Source of the DNA: a virus | DNA: 41,332 nucleotides | Strand: one strand, 5' to 3' | IMG/VR virus record: IMGVR_UViG_3300009788_000178 | Coordinates: 1 to 41,332 of that record | In this document: in pieces, positions 38,840-41,332 of the stretch | Layout: each line of letters starts with the position of its first letter | How positions within the stretch are numbered: the stretch's first letter is position 1 | Program-made: the position numbers and the translations under genes | The notes under the pieces: generated by a model | The model's database searches: none | Told to the model about the DNA's origin: nothing | The model's input: the letters and a program-made list of their open reading frames with translations, nothing else

Positions 38840-39444
38840 CAGTTTAGATACTCCGTATGGCCGGGCGGTTTAGTCATACCTTCCGTTAGGGGACGTGCTT
38901 GCAGGATGGTGTGCAGTAACATATGCTCCTCTTGCAAGTATTCAAGACGTAAAAGCGTGCCTAAACAACGCACTTGCCATAGCGTCTCTCCAAACTTGGT
39001 TTCCATATCAGAGATCGCGTGGTTGAGCCATATATCCAGCACGTCCCAAACCGCGCCGCGAGTCTTAAAATGTTTAGCGCCGCCCACATCCAGCGGGTCT
39101 AGGAGTGTGGTCGGGTCATTATGACCCGTTTCTGGGGCCTCCTTATCCATAAAACCCCCTCCCCATAAGAAGACGTATCCAGAATCGTCAGTGTCCAGCA
39201 ACGGCTCGAAGAACTCAATTGCCAAATGATACCCTTTCTCTGGTTCAACGCAAAGCTGGGTATACACTAAGATAGTCAAACGCGACTCAACATGGGTAAT
39301 TAGAGCCTCGACCCGACAACGACCATCATTCGGTGTGTACTGGCTGAACCCATCACCCACGACAGCTTTGACGATCCGCTGCGCTCGTAGAGCGAGTCTA
39401 TCTGGATAGTCCGGCTCATACAGATCAAGCGTTACGTCACCCAT
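38839..39444 (-). CDS. Hypothetical protein (201 aa) next to thymidylate kinase
   Basis: A 201-residue protein starting MGDVTLDLYEPDYPDRLALRAQR, with GGAGG upstream inside the preceding gene. It has an alpha/beta pattern (RVEALITHVESRLTILVYTQLCVEPEKGYHLAIEFFEPLLD) and a helical C-terminal region. No catalytic motif or family is recognised. The tight coupling to tmk on one side suggests a nucleotide-metabolism or accessory role, but only as inference. Confidence 0.65.
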   Translation of the reverse strand: MGDVTLDLYEPDYPDRLALRAQRIVKAVVGDGFSQYTPNDGRCRVEALITHVESRLTILVYTQLCVEPEKGYHLAIEFFEPLLDTDDSGYVFLWGGGFMDKEAPETGHNDPTTLLDPLDVGGAKHFKTRGAVWDVLDIWLNHAISDMETKFGETLWQVRCLGTLLRLEYLQEEHMLLHTILQARPLTEGMTKPPGHTEYLN

Positions 39445-39656
39445 TAGGCCTCCAAGTGTGTTAGATTAGTGGGCGCGTTAGGGGCTTCAAATGTCCGGTT
39501 AAGCTGTGGATAAGCCTTTTCTAAGTCATCTAAGACCGTGTTAGTGCCCATAATCACGAATGTGTATGTTCGTATCTGGTTGGTTGCGCCGTACCGCGAA
39601 GAAAATAACGCTCCCAACGTGTAAGCTTTGATGCGAAGCTCCTTAAAGAGCCGCAT
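39444..39656 (-). CDS. Small hypothetical protein (70 aa), N-terminus possibly lost by a frameshift
   Basis: From ATG 39656 the frame encodes 70 residues (MRLFKELRIKAYTLGALFSSRYG...). There is no ribosome site before that ATG. The same frame is open upstream for 18 more codons that look coding (YEFVVTLDGDTPNVAG) but contain no start. The ATG at 39701-39699 lies in another phase, and one base inserted or deleted would connect it to give a protein of about 87 residues. A sequencing error or frameshift is possible. Function unknown. Confidence 0.5.
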   Translation of the reverse strand: MRLFKELRIKAYTLGALFSSRYGATNQIRTYTFVIMGTNTVLDDLEKAYPQLNRTFEAPNAPTNLTHLEA

Positions 39657-39705
39657 CCCGGCTACATTTGGCGTGTCTCCATCGAGGGTGACTACGAATT
39701 CATAA

Positions 39706-40137
39706 CTACGTCACTGGCGGGACACTAAGCATCTCCTCAACTTGTTTGATGGTTGGAAGCTGGGCGGCGACGATGCAGGTACTTACAAGCTCCACAAACG
39801 CGTTGAATTCTGCTTCAGTTAGACTAGCCACCTCATCAGGTGACACCAACGCCCCAGCACAAATTGCAGGCGCTAGTTTCATGTGACAAAGACTTTTCTC
39901 CGCAAAGACGCCGGGGCCAAAAATACTGGCGCATTGAATGAATACCGCATTGGCGGCGGTGAGAGTCGAATTTTGGACGGCCATATTGATGAACCGTTCC
40001 CAATTAATGTTCTCGATGTCTTCCTGAGTATCAGGAATTTCTGGGGGGAAGGGGGCTGCTTGTGTAGTAAAGACAATCAATACCATCGCTGCCCCTACCA
40101 CCAACAACCATAAAAAAAAGGCTGTAACACGTTTCAT
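39706..40137 (-). CDS. Secreted protein with signal peptide (143 aa)
   Basis: From ATG 40137 (GGAGGAAA about six bases upstream) the protein begins MKRVTAFFLWLLVVGAAMVLIVF, a typical signal sequence with a probable cleavage after TQA (TTQA-APF). The mature part has five cysteines (in FIQCAS, SLCHMK, AICAGA, STCIVA and nearby), which suits disulfides outside the cytoplasm. An earlier in-frame ATG at 40170 lacks a ribosome site. Candidates are an envelope-modifying, superinfection-exclusion or lysis-related protein. None can be chosen from sequence alone. Confidence 0.65.
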   Translation of the reverse strand: MKRVTAFFLWLLVVGAAMVLIVFTTQAAPFPPEIPDTQEDIENINWERFINMAVQNSTLTAANAVFIQCASIFGPGVFAEKSLCHMKLAPAICAGALVSPDEVASLTEAEFNAFVELVSTCIVAAQLPTIKQVEEMLSVPPVT

Positions 40138-40163
40138 GGGCTTTCCTCCGTTCTGTGGCATCA

Positions 40164-40532
40164 TTACCACCTATCATCGTATTCGTAGGGGCTATAATCT
40201 TCCGCATCCCCCTCTTCGTCTTCCTCGTCATCGTCCGCAGGCCCGAACCAATCGAGCATCCATTTTTTAAGCGGGCCGGGGAGCGGGGGCGGAGGATGTA
40301 GGCGACGTTCCAGCGCAAAAAGACTTAGCACAATCTCTATCTTAACAGTTCCATCCATAGACCGCATAGGGGCCACATCAAGACCGTATGGCGCGGCTTC
40401 CGTGTGGATATTGAGATGTCCAGCCCCTTCAAAAACCTCTTCAAGTGCTGCCAGGACTTGTTTCCTTATATATTCCTGTGTGACAGCACCTTTTATAGGG
40501 GCAGGTTCCGCATTAAGCTGCTCGTTGTTCAA
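40164..40532 (-). CDS. Hypothetical protein (122 aa) with acidic tail
   Basis: A 122-residue protein that starts at TTG 40532 with GGAG eight bases upstream. The TTG overlaps the stop of the upstream gene (TTGA). The first 80 residues look folded (YIRKQVLAALEEVFEGAGHLNIHTEAAPYG, VKIEIVLSLFALERRL). The last 30 are highly acidic (ADDDEEDEEGDAEDYSPYEYDD), perhaps a DNA mimic or a protein-binding tail. No family is recognised. Confidence 0.6.
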   Translation of the reverse strand: MNNEQLNAEPAPIKGAVTQEYIRKQVLAALEEVFEGAGHLNIHTEAAPYGLDVAPMRSMDGTVKIEIVLSLFALERRLHPPPPLPGPLKKWMLDWFGPADDDEEDEEGDAEDYSPYEYDDRW

Positions 40533-40738
40533 TTCTTGCGCTCCAAATTGTCTGAGTGCTGTTTCATACCTGTTTCGTATTCCACAGCGTCCAGCACCAT
40601 ATCAGAAAGCGCGTCCTGATCTTCCGTCCACTCGGTGCGACCCCTAGCTTGTTCTTCGTTGCCGTTGTAGAGTGTCCAACAGCCCCTATAAGCAGGCGTA
40701 AACCCTGTGATTCCTTCAAGAACCCATTCAATCCGCAT
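40529..40738 (-). CDS. Small hypothetical protein (69 aa)
   Basis: A 69-residue protein (MRIEWVLEGITGFTPAYRGCWTLYNGNEEQARG...). The start is preceded by GAGG. A short beta-type N-terminal part and a charged helix (DALSDMVLDAVEYETGMKQHSDNLERKN) can be seen. No family is recognised. It is packed between two other small genes. Confidence 0.6.
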   Translation of the reverse strand: MRIEWVLEGITGFTPAYRGCWTLYNGNEEQARGRTEWTEDQDALSDMVLDAVEYETGMKQHSDNLERKN

Positions 40739-40757
40739 ATTACTACCTCAACCCTTT

Positions 40758-41021
40758 CTACAGCGGCCCTAAACCCTCAATAGTGCGCCCAGCGTCACAA
40801 AATGTACGTCCACACTCTGCACATACCCCAAAAGCCGTGTCTACAAGCTCGACTCCGCCTAAACCAGAGGGGTGTTCGTTGATGCGCCCTAAATGGCGCT
40901 CCTCAAACTCTGGAAGACAGTTGTGACACACTGTATATGCAACAACATCCGGTAACAATGGAAGCGGGCCAGTACCATACACCCAAAAAGCGACCGCAAC
41001 CACAGGAATTTTGTAAGTCAT
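40758..41021 (-). CDS. Small zinc-binding protein (87 aa)
   Basis: An 87-residue protein with AGAGGAG before its ATG. A hydrophobic N-terminus (IPVVAVAFWVYGTG) precedes two Cys-x2-Cys pairs, CHNC and CAEC, the second extended by a further Cys (GRTFC). The pairs are about 34 residues apart. A single treble-clef-like zinc site is likely. Function unknown. Confidence 0.6.
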   Translation of the reverse strand: MTYKIPVVAVAFWVYGTGPLPLLPDVVAYTVCHNCLPEFEERHLGRINEHPSGLGGVELVDTAFGVCAECGRTFCDAGRTIEGLGPL

Positions 41022-41061
41022 ACCAACTCTCCTCTTCTTAGAGCAGGTAAAAATATTTCTA

Positions 41062-41139
41062 TGGAGCCGGAGGGATTTGCACCCTCGTCTAAGAAGAGCC
41101 GCACACGGCTTTACCCCTTATCGACACTAGAGCGGCCCC
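41062..41139 (-). tRNA. tRNA-like element, anticodon not assignable
   Basis: On the minus strand the ends form a 7-bp acceptor stem, GGGGCCG with CGGCTCC, followed by the discriminator A at 41062. The T arm is perfect: GAGGG, the loop TGCAAAT and CCCTC. The remaining 46 bases do not fold into standard D and anticodon arms. A strong stem, AGCCG-TGTG-CGGCT, has only a four-base loop. It may be a degenerate tRNA, one with an unusual structure, or a tRNA mimic. Its 5' half overlaps the 3' end of the membrane-protein frame, as with tRNA-Thr at 5111. Confidence 0.4.
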
Positions 41140-41332
41140 GCGTATTAAACCACGCATATATAGCCGCTAGCCGAAGCCCACGCTCAAAATACAGCACCAG
41201 CGATCCAATCCGCACCATTAGAAAAATTGTTGCTGCTATGGGAATGATAAACCCCCAAAATAAGGTGAAGAGCACCATTACCCGATAGTCGTTTTCATAT
41301 TGATGATGAGGCTGTGTCCAGCGTCCGTTTGC
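41111..41332 (-). CDS. Membrane protein, 5' end beyond the window
   Basis: A minus-strand frame is open from 41332 to the TAA at 41113-41111, 73 codons. It has a long hydrophobic stretch (MVLFTLFWGFIIPIAATIFLMV and a second part RIGSLVLYF) with a basic, tRNA-overlapping C-terminus (NTRGRSSVDKG). Two readings are possible. It may be the end of a longer protein, continuing in phase from the frame at 1-699 if the genome is circular. Alternatively it may be a 55-residue protein starting at ATG 41278, which overlaps a TAA in the typical TAATG arrangement. Confidence 0.55.
   Translation of the reverse strand, partial: ANGRWTQPHHQYENDYRVMVLFTLFWGFIIPIAATIFLMVRIGSLVLYFERGLRLAAIYAWFNTRGRSSVDKG

Noticed and set aside
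41061-41288. Plus-strand 75-codon frame at the right end
   Set aside because: It reads across the tRNA-like element in antisense (MEPEGFAPSSKK), a typical tRNA shadow, and opposes the membrane-protein frame.
1-41332. Search for prophage integration genes, insertion sequences and CRISPR arrays
   Set aside because: I found no integrase, transposase, repressor pair or regularly spaced identical repeats. The only tandem repeats are protein-level repeats in the gene at 33445-34698.

Overview
The window holds most or all of the genome of a tailed double-stranded DNA phage with siphovirus-type genes (Caudoviricetes). It has a complete set of phage functions: small and large terminase, portal, scaffold, HK97-type capsid, head-tail connectors, tail tube, frameshifted tail assembly chaperone, a 1256-residue tape measure, tail tip proteins, holin and endolysin, plus a DNA replication module. 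I see no integrase, excisionase, CI-like repressor, rRNA or host housekeeping gene, so a virulent lifestyle is likely but not proven. Promoters resemble bacterial sigma70 sites. The host cannot be named from the sequence.

Layout. (1) 1-1825, minus strand: four short unrecognised genes, the last running off the left edge, in a stretch unusually rich in GAGTCG/GACTCG words. (2) 1826-2350: non-coding divergent control region with an 11-bp cruciform, direct repeats and up to three tandem rightward promoters. The last promoter should start its transcript at the first base of the first gene, giving a leaderless mRNA. (3) 2351-14727, plus strand: early/replication operon. It holds small proteins, an adenine-type DNA methyltransferase, tRNA-Thr(UGU) with a structured untranslated block, prim-pol/RepA-like helicase, Cas4/RecB-like nuclease, Sak4-like ATPase, a DUF669-like single-strand DNA protein split by a +1 frameshift, family A DNA polymerase, VRR-NUC nuclease and SNF2-type helicase. 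(4) 14738-14777: a hairpin where the two transcription directions meet. (5) 14777-37204, minus strand: late genes. Read in the direction of transcription they run from tail-fibre-like proteins and terminases through portal, scaffold, capsid, connectors, tail tube, chaperone, tape measure and tail tip to a lysis cassette of holins, phosphoesterase and glycosidase-SH3 endolysin. (6) 37205-37384: a compact control block (promoter, about 55-nt transcript, intrinsic terminator, overlapping promoter). (7) 37381-41332, minus strand: thymidylate kinase, a secreted protein, small unknown proteins, a tRNA-like element and a partial membrane protein.

How it works together. Rightward promoters use 17-nt spacers. 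Five leftward promoters share a 16-nt spacer, and four of them share a G-rich extension before TATAAT. They sit before the structural operon, the scaffold/capsid genes, the lysis genes and two accessory units. The tail chaperone carries a textbook -1 frameshift signal (GGGAAAC, 7-nt spacer, 13-bp stem-loop). The partial genes at the two window ends are both on the minus strand and join in phase if the window is a complete circular or circularly permuted genome.
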